From the NCBI RefSeq assembly GCF_016584085.1, contig NZ_NRSJ01000007.1, forward strand, positions 62,001 to 126,000: a stretch of DNA of 64,000 nt, written 5' to 3'. This DNA is from Halochromatium glycolicum (GTDB lineage: Bacteria; Pseudomonadota; Gammaproteobacteria; Chromatiales; Chromatiaceae). The notes under the pieces are model-generated. The model worked only from the letters and a program-made list of their open reading frames with translations. It was not told the origin of the DNA and did no database searches. This document shows, piece by piece, positions 7,405-18,191 of the stretch (position 1 is the stretch's first letter; the number at the start of each line of letters is the position of its first letter). Position numbers and translations under genes: made by a program.

Positions 7405-9672
7405 ATGCCCGTCTTCAGCCGTTTCCTCGCCATCGATTGCCCATCACAGCTCGAGGTCGCCGCGGATGGCGGCTATCCGGGGTTTCGCGTCGCGTTCAGC
7501 GCCGACGGCGAGATCCCGTTCCCGCAGGTCATCGTGCGCGCCTCGGGCCGGGAGACCCTGCTTAATGGCAACGCGATCCAAGTCATCGCGTCGGGTCCGG
7601 AACGCTGGGACTACCTCGCCGAGGTGCCGGCCGAGCGCAGCCCGTCCAACCGGCTCGAGGTCCAGATCGAGGGCTGCCGGCGCGCCGAGATCGACCAGGC
7701 CGGTGGCGGCGATTGGATCAAGGCGTTCCGCAGCATCGCCCTGCAGCGCCCCGCGGTTGGCGGTTCCGCCCGGCCCGGCGCGGCGGGCGCGCACGGTGAG
7801 CCGGTGCGCGCCGCTGGTCAGAACGGCGATCAGCACGGCGATCAGCAAGGCGGCCAGCCCAGCGTGCAACCCGGCCTTCAACCCGGCCTGCAACCCAGCG
7901 GGCGCCCGGCGCCGGTGCAGCCGGCCATCGCGAACGGGGCCGAGGTCAAGGTCTACTTCGGCATCCACAAGCACATGCACCAGCCCTACTACAACACCAC
8001 CGATCCGGATGCCTGGGATGGCGAGAAGGATGACATCTTCGGCTCGCGCGGCGGCAACTACACCGATTTCGTCCCGGCCGCGGTGCGGCAGTACATCGAC
8101 GGCGGCCTGCCGCACGCCGGGCTCTCGACCAGCTGGAGCGGGACCCTGATCGAGCAGCTCGAGCGCTGTGCCGAACTCGGCCGCTGCGGTGGGCGCTTCA
8201 GCGGCTGGAGCACGGCGCTGCGCGGCATGGCCGACGCCAAGACCGCGCTCGGCAACCCGCGGATCGCGTTCTCGGCCTTCGGCTTCTACCACCCGCTGAT
8301 GCCGCTGATCCCGCACCGCGACATCGTGCGCAACATCGCGCGCCATCGCGCGCTGATCGAGCGGGTTTTCGGCGCCGAGCCCTCGCGGGTGCTGTTCCCG
8401 CCTGAGACGGCCTTCCATGTGCGGATGATCCCGGCGCTGCGCGAGGCCGGGGTCGAGGCGGTGATCTACGACTCGATCCACCGCTTCCGCGCCTGCAAAG
8501 ACTATCCCTATGCCGGGATCGAGGAGGGCATGCTGCCGCCGAACCCGGCCGATCAGGTCAATCCGCCCGTCGATGATTGGCTGCAGCTGCACAACATCTG
8601 GGCGGCATCGAAGATCAGCCCGAGCCTGCTGCGGCCCGAGACGGTCGGCTACGAGGATGCCGACGGCGAGCTGCACACCATCATCGCGATCCCGGCCGAG
8701 CGCTACATCGGCAACGAGGACGCGCGCGGCGGCTTCGGCGCGCTGCAGTATCCGGACGTGCTCGGCCAGCTCTATCAGCAGATCGTCGAGACGGGGAATT
8801 TCGATCCGGCGCATCCGCCGTTCTTCCTGCTGCACTCCGACGGCGACAACCACGGCGGCGGCGCCGACAGCTACTACCATCACAACACCGGCCAGCTGGT
8901 CGAATGGCTGCAGCGCGATCCGCGCTTCGAGCTGACGACGGCCGAGGACTATCTGCAGCGCTTCCCGCCGGACCCGACGCAGATCGTCCATATCGAGCCC
9001 GGCTCCTGGGCCGGCGCCGACAACGGCGATCCGCAGTTCATGAAATGGTTCAGCCGCTACGACCAACCCTACTCGCCGGACCTGAACTCCTGGGCGGTGC
9101 TCACGGCCTTTCAGGACCTGGTGCACACGCTCGAGGATAGCGTCCCCGAGCATCCGGCCCTGCCCGAGGCGATCCGGCTGCTGCTGACCGCCGAGACCAG
9201 CTGCTACTGGTACTGGACCGGGCAGACGGTCTGGGACCAACAGGTCACCAATGCCGCCAATCTCGGCCACCAGCGCCTCAAGGGCGAGATCGATGCGCTG
9301 CTCGCTGCTGGCCGCGACCGCCGCGGGCCGACTATCTTCCCGCCCTGGATCGTGCCCGAGAATCCGGGCGGCAAGCGCTGGGGCCAGGGCTGCCTGCTCG
9401 ACGCCCCGCGCGAGGCGGTGGTGCACAGCTTCGTCGCCGACTGCTCCGGGCTCAAGCGGGTCGAGCTGGTGCTGCGCAGCGACGCCGGCGAGCGGCGCCT
9501 GCCGATGACCGATCACGGCCCCTATCGGACGCAGACCGGTGCCACGCTGATCGCCAACTACTTCACCGCCCAGCTGCCGGTCGGCGCCGGCGATATCCGC
9601 TACTACATCGAGGCCGAGGACCAGCGCGGCAATCTCACCCGCGGGAGCCTGGAGCGGATCTTCTTGGCGTGA
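7405..9672 (+). CDS. Glycoside hydrolase family 57 protein (alpha-amylase-type), 755 aa
   Basis: GH57 enzymes are retaining glycosidases or 4-alpha-glucanotransferases acting on alpha-glucans such as glycogen. Residues about 180-640 carry the family blocks: VYFGIHKHMHQPYY at the start of the barrel, AFSAFGFYHPLMPL, FPPETAF with the likely nucleophile Glu334, and LLHSDGDNHGGG with the likely acid Asp479 or Asp481. An N-terminal region of about 100 residues may be an Ig-like domain. It is joined by a Gln/Gly/Pro linker (residues about 130-178) with short internal repeats. There is no signal peptide, so the enzyme is probably cytoplasmic. Residues 21-55 match a segment of the DUF72 protein at 3664-4992. 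The gene stands alone. Confidence 0.88.
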   Translation: MPVFSRFLAIDCPSQLEVAADGGYPGFRVAFSADGEIPFPQVIVRASGRETLLNGNAIQVIASGPERWDYLAEVPAERSPSNRLEVQIEGCRRAEIDQAGGGDWIKAFRSIALQRPAVGGSARPGAAGAHGEPVRAAGQNGDQHGDQQGGQPSVQPGLQPGLQPSGRPAPVQPAIANGAEVKVYFGIHKHMHQPYYNTTDPDAWDGEKDDIFGSRGGNYTDFVPAAVRQYIDGGLPHAGLSTSWSGTLIEQLERCAELGRCGGRFSGWSTALRGMADAKTALGNPRIAFSAFGFYHPLMPLIPHRDIVRNIARHRALIERVFGAEPSRVLFPPETAFHVRMIPALREAGVEAVIYDSIHRFRACKDYPYAGIEEGMLPPNPADQVNPPVDDWLQLHNIWAASKISPSLLRPETVGYEDADGELHTIIAIPAERYIGNEDARGGFGALQYPDVLGQLYQQIVETGNFDPAHPPFFLLHSDGDNHGGGADSYYHHNTGQLVEWLQRDPRFELTTAEDYLQRFPPDPTQIVHIEPGSWAGADNGDPQFMKWFSRYDQPYSPDLNSWAVLTAFQDLVHTLEDSVPEHPALPEAIRLLLTAETSCYWYWTGQTVWDQQVTNAANLGHQRLKGEIDALLAAGRDRRGPTIFPPWIVPENPGGKRWGQGCLLDAPREAVVHSFVADCSGLKRVELVLRSDAGERRLPMTDHGPYRTQTGATLIANYFTAQLPVGAGDIRYYIEAEDQRGNLTRGSLERIFLA

Positions 9673-9832
9673 TGGGCAAAGATCGTGCTCGAGACATTGC
9701 GCCCGAATACCCTCGGTCCCCGCGCCGCAAGCGCCAGGCACAAAGCGGGTTAGCAACTCCTGACGACGGACTCCCGCCAGGTCTTCGACGAGACGGCCGG
9801 TGCTCTGGGTCGCCTTGGCCTGAGGTTGGCGG

Positions 9833-10420
9833 TCACGTCTGCTCGAAGACGACCTTATCGTAGACCTCGTCCAGCGCGAGGCTGCAGCCGATACTCTCGA
9901 GCACGACCTGATCGGCCGAGTCCTCGAACGCACTGAGGACCCAGCGGCCGTCGCTGCCGCGGGTATAGAGCTCGACCAGTGGGCGATGCTGAGAGACCAG
10001 CAGATACTCCTGCAACGACGGGATGCGCCGGTAGAGCGCGAACTTCTCGCCGCGGTCGTAGCCCTCGGTCGAGTCGGAGGGGACCTCGCCGATCAGGCTC
10101 GGGTTGAGCAGCAGGTCGCGTCGCTCGTCATGGAACCGCTGCTCACCGCAGAGTGCCATCAGGTCCGGGTACTTGCCGGCATTGGCGTGCTCAATGTGGA
10201 GCCTCATCCGAGCCGTGTAGACCCAACCGGGGCGCCCCTTCATCTGCGTCCAGAGCTGGCCGCTGGTATTGGTGAGAATCGCATTGTGCTCGGCAGTGCC
10301 GCCGCTCATCGCGAACACCTGACCGGCCACATACTCGGTGCGCTCGTCGAGGCTGGCGCGCTCCCCCGCGAGCCAATCCTCGAAGCTGATCTCCGGCTCG
10401 GCTGCTGCTTGCGACATCAT
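9833..10420 (-). CDS. Uma2 family endonuclease (DUF820), 195 aa
   Basis: The N-terminus ISFEDWLAGERASLDERTEYVAG and GEVFAMSGG-like motif (GQVFAMSGGTAEHN) are typical of Uma2 proteins, as are GKYPDLMALCG, the STEGYDRGEKFALYRRIPSLQEYLLVS block and the C-terminal LDEVYDKV. The usual IEVLSPST strand reads GEVPSDST here, a change next to the catalytic strand that may weaken activity. Length is normal. It is convergent with the GH57 gene. It is one of three Uma2 genes in the first 24 kb, with 1082-1555 and 23350-23958. Confidence 0.87.
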   Translation of the reverse strand: MMSQAAAEPEISFEDWLAGERASLDERTEYVAGQVFAMSGGTAEHNAILTNTSGQLWTQMKGRPGWVYTARMRLHIEHANAGKYPDLMALCGEQRFHDERRDLLLNPSLIGEVPSDSTEGYDRGEKFALYRRIPSLQEYLLVSQHRPLVELYTRGSDGRWVLSAFEDSADQVVLESIGCSLALDEVYDKVVFEQT

Positions 10421-10499
10421 CGGCTCGTCTCATGCTGAGAAGATAGGCAGATCATAGACCAGCAGGGCCGTCTCCATGGCCCACGAGTCGCCAGGGTTC

Positions 10500-10590
10500 C
10501 ATCATGATGAGCGGCGCTGTTGCCCTGAAGCTGATCGTCGTCGAAGACGGCTTGGCATCCAACGTCCCGCACATCCGCAAACCGGCGCGA
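10500..10590 (+). pseudogene. Possible transposase fragment
   Basis: One frame reads KLIVVEDGLASNVPHIR, which resembles a conserved stretch I associate with IS4/IS1634-like transposases (LIVxEDxLxSNAPHI). Likeness stops directly after this on the 3' side, and no longer frame exists. If right, this is a remnant of under 100 bp. The rest of the gap 10421-10813 shows nothing else I can support, apart from the AGGAG ribosome site of the next gene. Confidence 0.35.
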
Positions 10591-10813
10591 ACGCTTGAAC
10601 ACCAAAGACGAGAGCCACCATATCCAGAACTATGCAACCAAGGCAAGCTATCCTCAGGTCAAGCTGGATCTTGACGGCCGCATGACCCCCCTTCTTCTTC
10701 GCCCACGGTTTACGTTAATGATCGCGGCGAGGTTCTACCAGAGCTGGGAGGCTCGGAATCAGGCGAAGGTCCGGCAGCCATCGCGATCCAACACCTTGGG
10801 GGAGGAGTAAGCC

Positions 10814-11062
10814 ATGAGCACCATGACCATCGACTACCCGGATTTCCTGCCGGCCCTGACGAATCAGTCAGTGGCGGAGTTTGAACAGGAGAGCCGGCTG
10901 GCGCTGGCGATGAAGATGTACGAACTGGGTCGCTGGTCCTCAGGGCAGGCAGCCCGCGTGGCCGGGATTCCGCGCGCCCGGTTTCTGCTGGAGTGCCCGC
11001 GCTTTAAGGTTTCGACCGTGAGTTGGGATGACGAGGAAATCGAGGCCGAGTTTGCTGACTGA
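10814..11062 (+). CDS. UPF0175 family protein, antitoxin of the adjacent PIN toxin, 82 aa
   Basis: The protein matches the UPF0175 family: YPDFLPALTNQSVAEFEQESRLALAMKMYELGRWSSGQAARVAGIPRARFL, with a helix-turn-helix-like SSGQAARVAGI segment, then a short acidic tail (WDDEEIEAEFAD). UPF0175 proteins are regularly paired with DUF3368 PIN proteins and are taken to be their antitoxins and autorepressors. The start is supported by GGAGGAG at 10800-10806. The toxin gene follows after 8 bp, so the two are one operon in the standard antitoxin-first order. Confidence 0.88.
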   Translation: MSTMTIDYPDFLPALTNQSVAEFEQESRLALAMKMYELGRWSSGQAARVAGIPRARFLLECPRFKVSTVSWDDEEIEAEFAD

Positions 11063-11070
11063 TCAGCGCC

Positions 11071-11553
11071 ATGAGACGCGATGCCATTGTCGCGAATACC
11101 GGCCCCTTGATCGCCTTGGACGGGATTGGGCAGCTCGGTCTCTTGGTTCGCCTGTTCGATCGGGTCCTGGTGCCGAAGACCGTAGCCGAAGAACTGACGG
11201 CGAAGCAGGATAGCCAAGCCACGCGGTTGCCCAATGAGCTTGTGACCGTTGGACCGACGACTGCGCTCGATCCACTGCTGACCGAGATGCTGGACCCTGG
11301 CGAGGCAGGCGTCATTCACACCGCCCTCGCAGAGCGACTCCTCCAGGTTCTGATCGACGAGAGAAAGGGGCGCAAGTTAGCCAGGCTCTACGGCTTGCAA
11401 GTGTTTGGCACCGCCCGGCTGCTTGTGGAGGCCAAACGGGGCGGGCTACTGGCGTCGGTGACGCAGAGCATGGAAGCGATGCGATCCAATGGCTACTGGA
11501 TCGATGACAAGATTCTGGACTGGGCCGCGACGGTTGCCGGCGAGAGGACGTGA
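11071..11553 (+). CDS. PIN-domain toxin of the DUF3368 family, 160 aa
   Basis: IVANTGPLIALDGIGQLGLL is the N-terminal PIN strand of DUF3368 proteins, in which the first acidic residue of classic PIN domains is often replaced (NTGPL). The block LDPGEAGVIHTALAERLLQVLIDERKGRKLARLYGLQVFGTARLLVEAKRGG carries the conserved Glu and Asp residues and the GTxGLL-like segment. These proteins are predicted RNases that act as toxins with UPF0175 antitoxins. The upstream UPF0175 gene ends 8 bp before. Both genes look intact, unlike the PIN/Phd pair at 6.5-7.2 kb. Confidence 0.87.
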   Translation: MRRDAIVANTGPLIALDGIGQLGLLVRLFDRVLVPKTVAEELTAKQDSQATRLPNELVTVGPTTALDPLLTEMLDPGEAGVIHTALAERLLQVLIDERKGRKLARLYGLQVFGTARLLVEAKRGGLLASVTQSMEAMRSNGYWIDDKILDWAATVAGERT

Positions 11554-12017
11554 TGGTTGAAAGCAGGTTCAATCGAGGCTGGTCCCGTCGTGGTTTCGCG
11601 TGGCTATGGGACGCCGAGGCCCAGTACGGGCAGGATCGCCGTGGGAAGGTGCATGGCAACCGTTGCCGGCGTTTTTTCGACGAGTACAGCGTAGACCACA
11701 ACGCGGCTCAAACAGCAATTTGGGCAGGCTAATCGGCCCGCAGCGCCTGACAGACTGGGCACCGGTTGCTGACAAACGATGACGACGTTGCCCAGGCCGT
11801 TCAGGAACGCACCACGCAGGTTCAGAGCGGGCTCGTTTAGACCTAGATGTCAAGAAGCGTCAACGGATATCGGCTAGGCGAGGAGCCTGACGAGATGGTG
11901 TCGGCATTCATCTGTGCCCCAACAGCGCAGCGGCCACTGCAGGGAGCAATACGGTAAGCGAACGGGGTTGATTTAAGCGACTGACGCGCCGCCATGCGAC
12001 GCTAAGTCCTTGAAATA
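11554..12017. other. Gap with no recognisable gene
   Basis: These 464 bp between the PIN toxin gene and the tRNA show no frame with family likeness on either strand, no clear tandem repeat and no strong hairpin. It may be the eroded edge of the accessory region, ending at the tRNA gene. I see nothing I can name in it. Confidence 0.5.
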
Positions 12018-12093
<76 letters not shown>

Positions 12094-12170
12094 GGGCGGA
12101 GGCGGGAGCGGCAGCGGGGGGGGCTGCCGCGGGGTGCGCGTCCGTGCGCGATCGGCCAGGGGGAGGCCGA

Positions 12171-13976
<1,806 letters not shown>

Positions 13977-14054
13977 GCAGATACCCGTACGGCGAAGTCG
14001 AGAGGTCAGAGGGTGTGCGCCTGGGGCGACAAATGTGCCGCCAAGCAACAAACC

Positions 14055-14084
14055 AGTATATCACTGATTTGGTCTATTATTCAA
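14055..14084 (-). promoter_or_regulatory. Candidate promoter for rpoD
   Basis: On the minus strand TTGAAT (14079-14084) and TATACT (14055-14060) are separated by 18 bp. A TG one base before the -10 box gives an extended -10. The stretch is markedly AT-rich against its surroundings. It lies about 80 bp upstream of the rpoD start, in the 225-bp space after dnaG, where rpoD is known to have its own promoters in enterics. Confidence 0.55.
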
Positions 14085-14201
14085 CTATTGAGTTCCCTTT
14101 CGGGAGCCCGGCTCGATCGCGACGGCCGATCCGGCGCAGTCGCGGCGGACAGCTGCTGATCCTGTCCGGATGGCAAATGGTCTTCGGTAGGAGCCGCTCA
14201 C

Positions 14202-15923
14202 TCATGGGGAGCGTTTCAATGTCCGACGCAGTTGCGCTTGCTCATCGGTCGATAGCCCTTCGGAGCCGGCTTTGGCAAGGAGGCGTTGACGCAGCTTCGA
14301 GAGCCCTTCGCGATTGAGCCGTTCGATGGCGCCGGTCAGCTCTTCTCCCCGTCCTTCTGGGGGAATGTGGGCAAGCAGGGCGGAATTCGAGAGCTTCGCG
14401 ACGATCGCGCCCCGATCCGTCTCGCGCCATTGCTCGCAGAGGGCGACCGAGGAGATGTCGGGCTGTCGCGCGATGCAATCGAGCAGGTCTGCGAGCAGTT
14501 GTGTGCCGGGGTTGTCCAGCTCGCGCCAGTCCTCGGGCTCTGCGCGTATTTGAGCGGCTCGCTGCGGGTCATCGAGCAGGAGCGCGATGGCGCGTCGCGC
14601 CGGTGTGAGCTGGATCGGAACCGGCGCTCGGGGGGCCGGTGCGCCGGAGCGCCGGCGTGCGGCGCTGGGCGAGCCGGTCACGCGCGCGAGCCGCCGCTCG
14701 AGCAGGTCGCGGAAGGTGCCCGGCGGCATCGAGCGTAACAGCGGCTGTGCGGCGGCATCGAGCGCCGCCCGGCCTTCGGCGCTGTTCATATCGCGGTCGG
14801 CCTGAAGCTGATCGAACAAGAAGTCCGACAGCAGCGTTGCACCGTCCAGGCGCTGCTCGAAGGCCGCTTGCCCTTCCTGGCGGATCAGGGTGTCCGGGTC
14901 TTCGCCTTCGGGCAGGAACAGGAAGCGGATCGTTTGCTGGCCGGTGGCCTGCGGGAGCACCGTCTCGAGCGCCTTCCAGGCTGCGCGGCGCCCGGCACGG
15001 TCGCCATCGAAGCAGAACAGGATCTCCGGCGCGCTACGCAGCAGCCGGCTCAGATGCTCAGGCGTCGTGGCCGTGCCCAGGGTCGCCACCGCATAGGGAA
15101 TCCCGAACTGGGCGAGCGCGATCACGTCCAGATAGCCCTCGGTGACGATCAGGCGCGTCGGTTGCCGGTTGGCCTGCTGCGCCTCGTACAGCCCGAACAG
15201 CTCGCGTCCTTTATGGAAGACCGGACTTTCCGGTGAGTTCAGATACTTGGGCTCCGTGTCATCGAGCACCCGCCCGCCGAATCCGATCACGCGGCCGCGG
15301 CGATCGCGGATCGGGAACACCACGCGATTCCGGAAGCGGTCATAGCGGCGCCCGTCGCGCTCGATCACCAGGCCGGCCTGCTCTAAGCGGGCCTGCTCCT
15401 CGCGGGTCGTTCCCATGCGCTTGAGCAGGAAGTCCCACCCCGGCGGGGCAAAGCCGAGTCCGAAGCGCGCGGCGATCTCGCTGCTCAGCCCGCGGCCGCG
15501 AAGATAGTCGACTGCCTGGCGCGCCTGTGGGTGCTCATGCAGTTGCTGGCGGTAAAGCGCTGCGGCCTGATCGAGGATGGCGTAGAGCGGCTTGAGATCG
15601 GGGCCGGCCTGGACCGCATCGCCATCGCTCGGCACCTCGAGACCGACGTGCTGCGCAAGCTCTTCGATGGCTTCGCGAAACTCGAGCCGATCGTGCTCGA
15701 TCAGGAAATCGATCGCATTACCATGCGCGCCGCAGCCGAAGCAGTGGTAGGTCTGCCGGCTTGGCGTGACGACGAACGAAGGCGTCTTCTCGGAATGGAA
15801 CGGGCATAGGCCCTTGAACAGACCGCCGGCCTTCTTGAGCTGCACGCGCGCGCCGACGATCTCGGTGATCTCGATGCGATCGAGCAGCTGGGCCCGGAAA
15901 TCGGGCGGAAACTTGCCGGCCAT
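14202..15923 (-). CDS. dnaG: DNA primase, 573 aa
   Basis: This enzyme makes RNA primers at the replication fork and works with the DnaB helicase. The N-terminal zinc ribbon is CPFHSEKTPSF and YHCFGCGAHGNAIDF (residues about 40-70). The TOPRIM catalytic core has VTEGYLDVIALAQFG (acidic EGY motif) and ILFCFDGDRAGR (DxD motif). A C-terminal helicase-interaction domain follows residue 430. Length is normal. The start MAGKFPPDF matches the family. It lies 42 bp after yqeY in the macromolecular-synthesis cluster. Confidence 0.96.
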   Translation of the reverse strand: MAGKFPPDFRAQLLDRIEITEIVGARVQLKKAGGLFKGLCPFHSEKTPSFVVTPSRQTYHCFGCGAHGNAIDFLIEHDRLEFREAIEELAQHVGLEVPSDGDAVQAGPDLKPLYAILDQAAALYRQQLHEHPQARQAVDYLRGRGLSSEIAARFGLGFAPPGWDFLLKRMGTTREEQARLEQAGLVIERDGRRYDRFRNRVVFPIRDRRGRVIGFGGRVLDDTEPKYLNSPESPVFHKGRELFGLYEAQQANRQPTRLIVTEGYLDVIALAQFGIPYAVATLGTATTPEHLSRLLRSAPEILFCFDGDRAGRRAAWKALETVLPQATGQQTIRFLFLPEGEDPDTLIRQEGQAAFEQRLDGATLLSDFLFDQLQADRDMNSAEGRAALDAAAQPLLRSMPPGTFRDLLERRLARVTGSPSAARRRSGAPAPRAPVPIQLTPARRAIALLLDDPQRAAQIRAEPEDWRELDNPGTQLLADLLDCIARQPDISSVALCEQWRETDRGAIVAKLSNSALLAHIPPEGRGEELTGAIERLNREGLSKLRQRLLAKAGSEGLSTDEQAQLRRTLKRSP

Positions 15924-15965
15924 CGGTGCTCAATCGCCCCGTTGCGGCAGCATGAAAGCGGCGTC

Positions 15966-16409
15966 TCAGCCGGACAGTCTCGTCTTGACCTCGGCGCTGA
16001 CGGCGGTCATGTCTGCCCGCCCTTGCAGCTTGGGCTTGAGCAGGCCCATTACCTTGCCCATGTCCTTCATGCCCTCCGCCCCGGTTTCGGCGATGGCGGC
16101 ATCGATCAGTTGCGCGATCTCGTCGTCGCCGAGTGCTGTGGGCATGTAGGCTTGACAGACCTCGATCTCGAAGCGTTCCTGCTCTGCCAGCTCCTGACGG
16201 CCCGCCTCTAGGTACTGCTGCATCGAGTCGCGCCGTTGCTTGAGCATCTTGTCGAGGACGGCAAGACACTGCGCGTCGTCGAGCTCGGTCCGCTCATCGA
16301 CCTCACGCTGCTTGATCGCTGCGTTGATCAGCCGAATGACGCCGAGACGCGCCTTGTCGCCCGATTTCATCGCGGCCTTCATGTCGGCCTGTAAACGCTG
16401 TTTCAGCAT
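15966..16409 (-). CDS. yqeY: YqeY / GatB-tail-like domain protein, 147 aa
   Basis: MLKQRLQADMKAAMKSGDKARLGVIRLINAAIK is the standard start of YqeY, followed by YMPTALGDDEIAQLIDAAI and the C-terminal GMKDMGKVMGLLKPKLQGRADM. The fold resembles the tRNA-binding tail of the amidotransferase subunit GatB. The cellular function is not settled. An in-frame extension upstream to 16640 overlaps rpsU and has no family likeness, so the start at 16409 is preferred. It sits between rpsU and dnaG, its usual place in gammaproteobacteria. Confidence 0.93.
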   Translation of the reverse strand: MLKQRLQADMKAAMKSGDKARLGVIRLINAAIKQREVDERTELDDAQCLAVLDKMLKQRRDSMQQYLEAGRQELAEQERFEIEVCQAYMPTALGDDEIAQLIDAAIAETGAEGMKDMGKVMGLLKPKLQGRADMTAVSAEVKTRLSG

Positions 16410-16491
16410 TGCAGCTCGTGACCTGACTGAGAGGGAGCAGCCCGGCCTGTCTGGAGTGGCCGGCGCCGGGGGCGGACACGCCTCGGTCCGT

Positions 16492-16707
16492 TCAGTATGC
16501 GCGTTCCCAACGCCGCGCCTCGCGGGCGAGCTTCTTGTGATGGCGCTTGACTGCAGCGGCCTTCTTACGCTTACGCTCGCTGGTCGGCTTCTCATAGAAC
16601 TCGCGACGACGAACCTCGGCGAGGACGCCGGCCTTCTCACACGAGCGTTTGAAGCGGCGGAGGGCGACCTCGAATGGTTCGTTGTCTTTGACGCGGACGC
16701 TGGGCAT
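16492..16707 (-). CDS. rpsU: 30S ribosomal protein S21, 71 aa
   Basis: The protein is a full-length bS21: [21 protein letters not shown] at the start, the conserved [20 protein letters not shown], and a highly basic tail ([21 protein letters not shown]). bS21 binds the 3' end of 16S rRNA near the platform of the small subunit and helps initiation. A GGGAG at 16712-16716 (minus strand) supports the start. It is the first gene of the rpsU-yqeY-dnaG-rpoD cluster, which couples translation, replication and transcription genes. Confidence 0.97.
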   Translation of the reverse strand: MPSVRVKDNEPFEVALRRFKRSCEKAGVLAEVRRREFYEKPTSERKRKKAAAVKRHHKKLAREARRWERAY

Positions 16708-16892
16708 GTAGACTCCCGTTGCTCTCTATCCAGGGGTGGGCCAGGGGTTAGGACGATCAGGCGATGCCGCGCGGACGGCTGGACGCTCAGCCCAGTGCCG
16801 GGCCGAGTCGGACCAAGCGGAACACCGGTATGGGCCTACCCAGGCGGCTGAACGCGCGGTGCGATGATCAGTTAGACTTCAGATAGTCCACC

Positions 16893-16922
16893 AGCATAAC
16901 GTTTGAGGGAATGTTGATGCAA
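16893..16922 (-). promoter_or_regulatory. Candidate promoter for the rpsU operon
   Basis: On the minus strand TTGCAT (16917-16922) and TATGCT (16893-16898) are 18 bp apart, in the otherwise GC-rich 304-bp gap between rpsU and the divergent tsaD. It would give a leader of about 175 nt before rpsU. The match to consensus is moderate, so this is a suggestion. I see no equally good promoter facing tsaD. Confidence 0.35.
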
Positions 16923-17011
16923 CAGCCAATGCGCTTGTCAAGCTCTTCCGTGCGGTACCCGGTCGTGCATTGGTCAGTGGTTGCCGCACCGTCGGCGAGG
17001 GCCTGATCGCG

Positions 17012-18073
17012 ATGCTGGTGCTCGGAATCGAGACATCCTGCGACGAGACGGGGGTCGCGCTCTTCGAGGGCGGGCCGACGGGGCGCGGCCTACTGGCACA
17101 CGCGGTCTACAGTCAGACCGCGATCCACGCCGAATACGGCGGTGTGGTGCCGGAACTGGCATCGCGCGACCATATTCGCAAGCTGCTGCCATTGATCCAA
17201 GAGGTCCTAGATCAATCCGGGGTGGAGGCGGCAAGCGTCGAAGGTGTCGCCTATACCGCCGGCCCTGGTCTGGTCGGGGCGTTGCTGGTCGGCGCCGCGC
17301 TCGGCCGCAGCCTGGCTTGGGCTTGGGGTGTTCCGGCGATCGCCGTGCATCACATGGAGGGGCATCTGCTCGCGCCCTTGCTCGAAGACCCGGCGCCGGC
17401 CTTCCCGTTCGTCGCCTTGCTGGTTTCGGGCGGGCATACCCAGCTCGTCGACGTGCAGGAGATCGGCCGCTACCGCATCCTGGGCGAATCGGTCGACGAT
17501 GCAGCCGGTGAAGCCTTCGACAAGACGGCCAAGATCCTCGGCCTGCCGTATCCGGGCGGTCCGGCACTGGCACGGCTAGCCGAGCAGGGTGATCCGCAGC
17601 GTTACCGCTTCCCGCGGCCGATGACCGATCGGCCCGGGCTGGATTTCAGCTTTAGCGGCCTGAAGACCTTTGCGCTCAACAGCTGGCAGACCGTTCGCGC
17701 TGAGCGTGAGGATCTCGAGCAGGCTCGGGCCGATATCGCCCGCGCCTTCGAGGAGGCCGTGGTCGAGACGCTGCTTATCAAGTGTCGGCGTGCGGTCGAG
17801 GCCGCCGGCGTGGAACGCTTGATCATGGCCGGGGGCGTCAGTGCGAACCGCCGGCTGCGCTCGCGCATGGACCAGGAGATGGCAGCGCGCGGGGTCAGTG
17901 TCTTCTATCCGCGGGCGGAGCTTTGCACCGACAATGGCGCGATGATCGCGCTGGCCGGGCACGAGCGCCTGGCAGCGGGTCAGCAGGAGGCGCTCCGCTT
18001 TGGTGCTCGTCCGCGCTGGGCGTTGGAAGAGCTGGAGCCGATCGTCGCGCCCGCCCACGAGCCCGGGGCCTGA
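17012..18073 (+). CDS. tsaD: tRNA N6-threonylcarbamoyladenosine synthase subunit TsaD, 353 aa
   Basis: TsaD transfers the threonylcarbamoyl group to A37 of ANN-decoding tRNAs, working with TsaB and TsaE. The product begins [14 protein letters not shown], the family signature. An ATG at 16970 would add 14 unrelated residues, so 17012 is preferred. The metal-binding [10 protein letters not shown] (His114 and His118), the SGGHTQLV loop and the C-terminal [12 protein letters not shown] and TDNGAMIA blocks are all present. It is divergent from rpsU, a common arrangement in gammaproteobacteria. Length is typical. Confidence 0.96.
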   Translation: MLVLGIETSCDETGVALFEGGPTGRGLLAHAVYSQTAIHAEYGGVVPELASRDHIRKLLPLIQEVLDQSGVEAASVEGVAYTAGPGLVGALLVGAALGRSLAWAWGVPAIAVHHMEGHLLAPLLEDPAPAFPFVALLVSGGHTQLVDVQEIGRYRILGESVDDAAGEAFDKTAKILGLPYPGGPALARLAEQGDPQRYRFPRPMTDRPGLDFSFSGLKTFALNSWQTVRAEREDLEQARADIARAFEEAVVETLLIKCRRAVEAAGVERLIMAGGVSANRRLRSRMDQEMAARGVSVFYPRAELCTDNGAMIALAGHERLAAGQQEALRFGARPRWALEELEPIVAPAHEPGA

Positions 18074-18191
18074 GGGCGCTAGGGCACTCGGGCGCCGCGC
18101 TGTGGTCTGGCGCTCAGCGGCGCCTCACACCGGGTCTTCCGAGGCCGGCGCGAGCGCGCGCTGAGATCGGCAAGGGACTGCTCAGGGGCGG

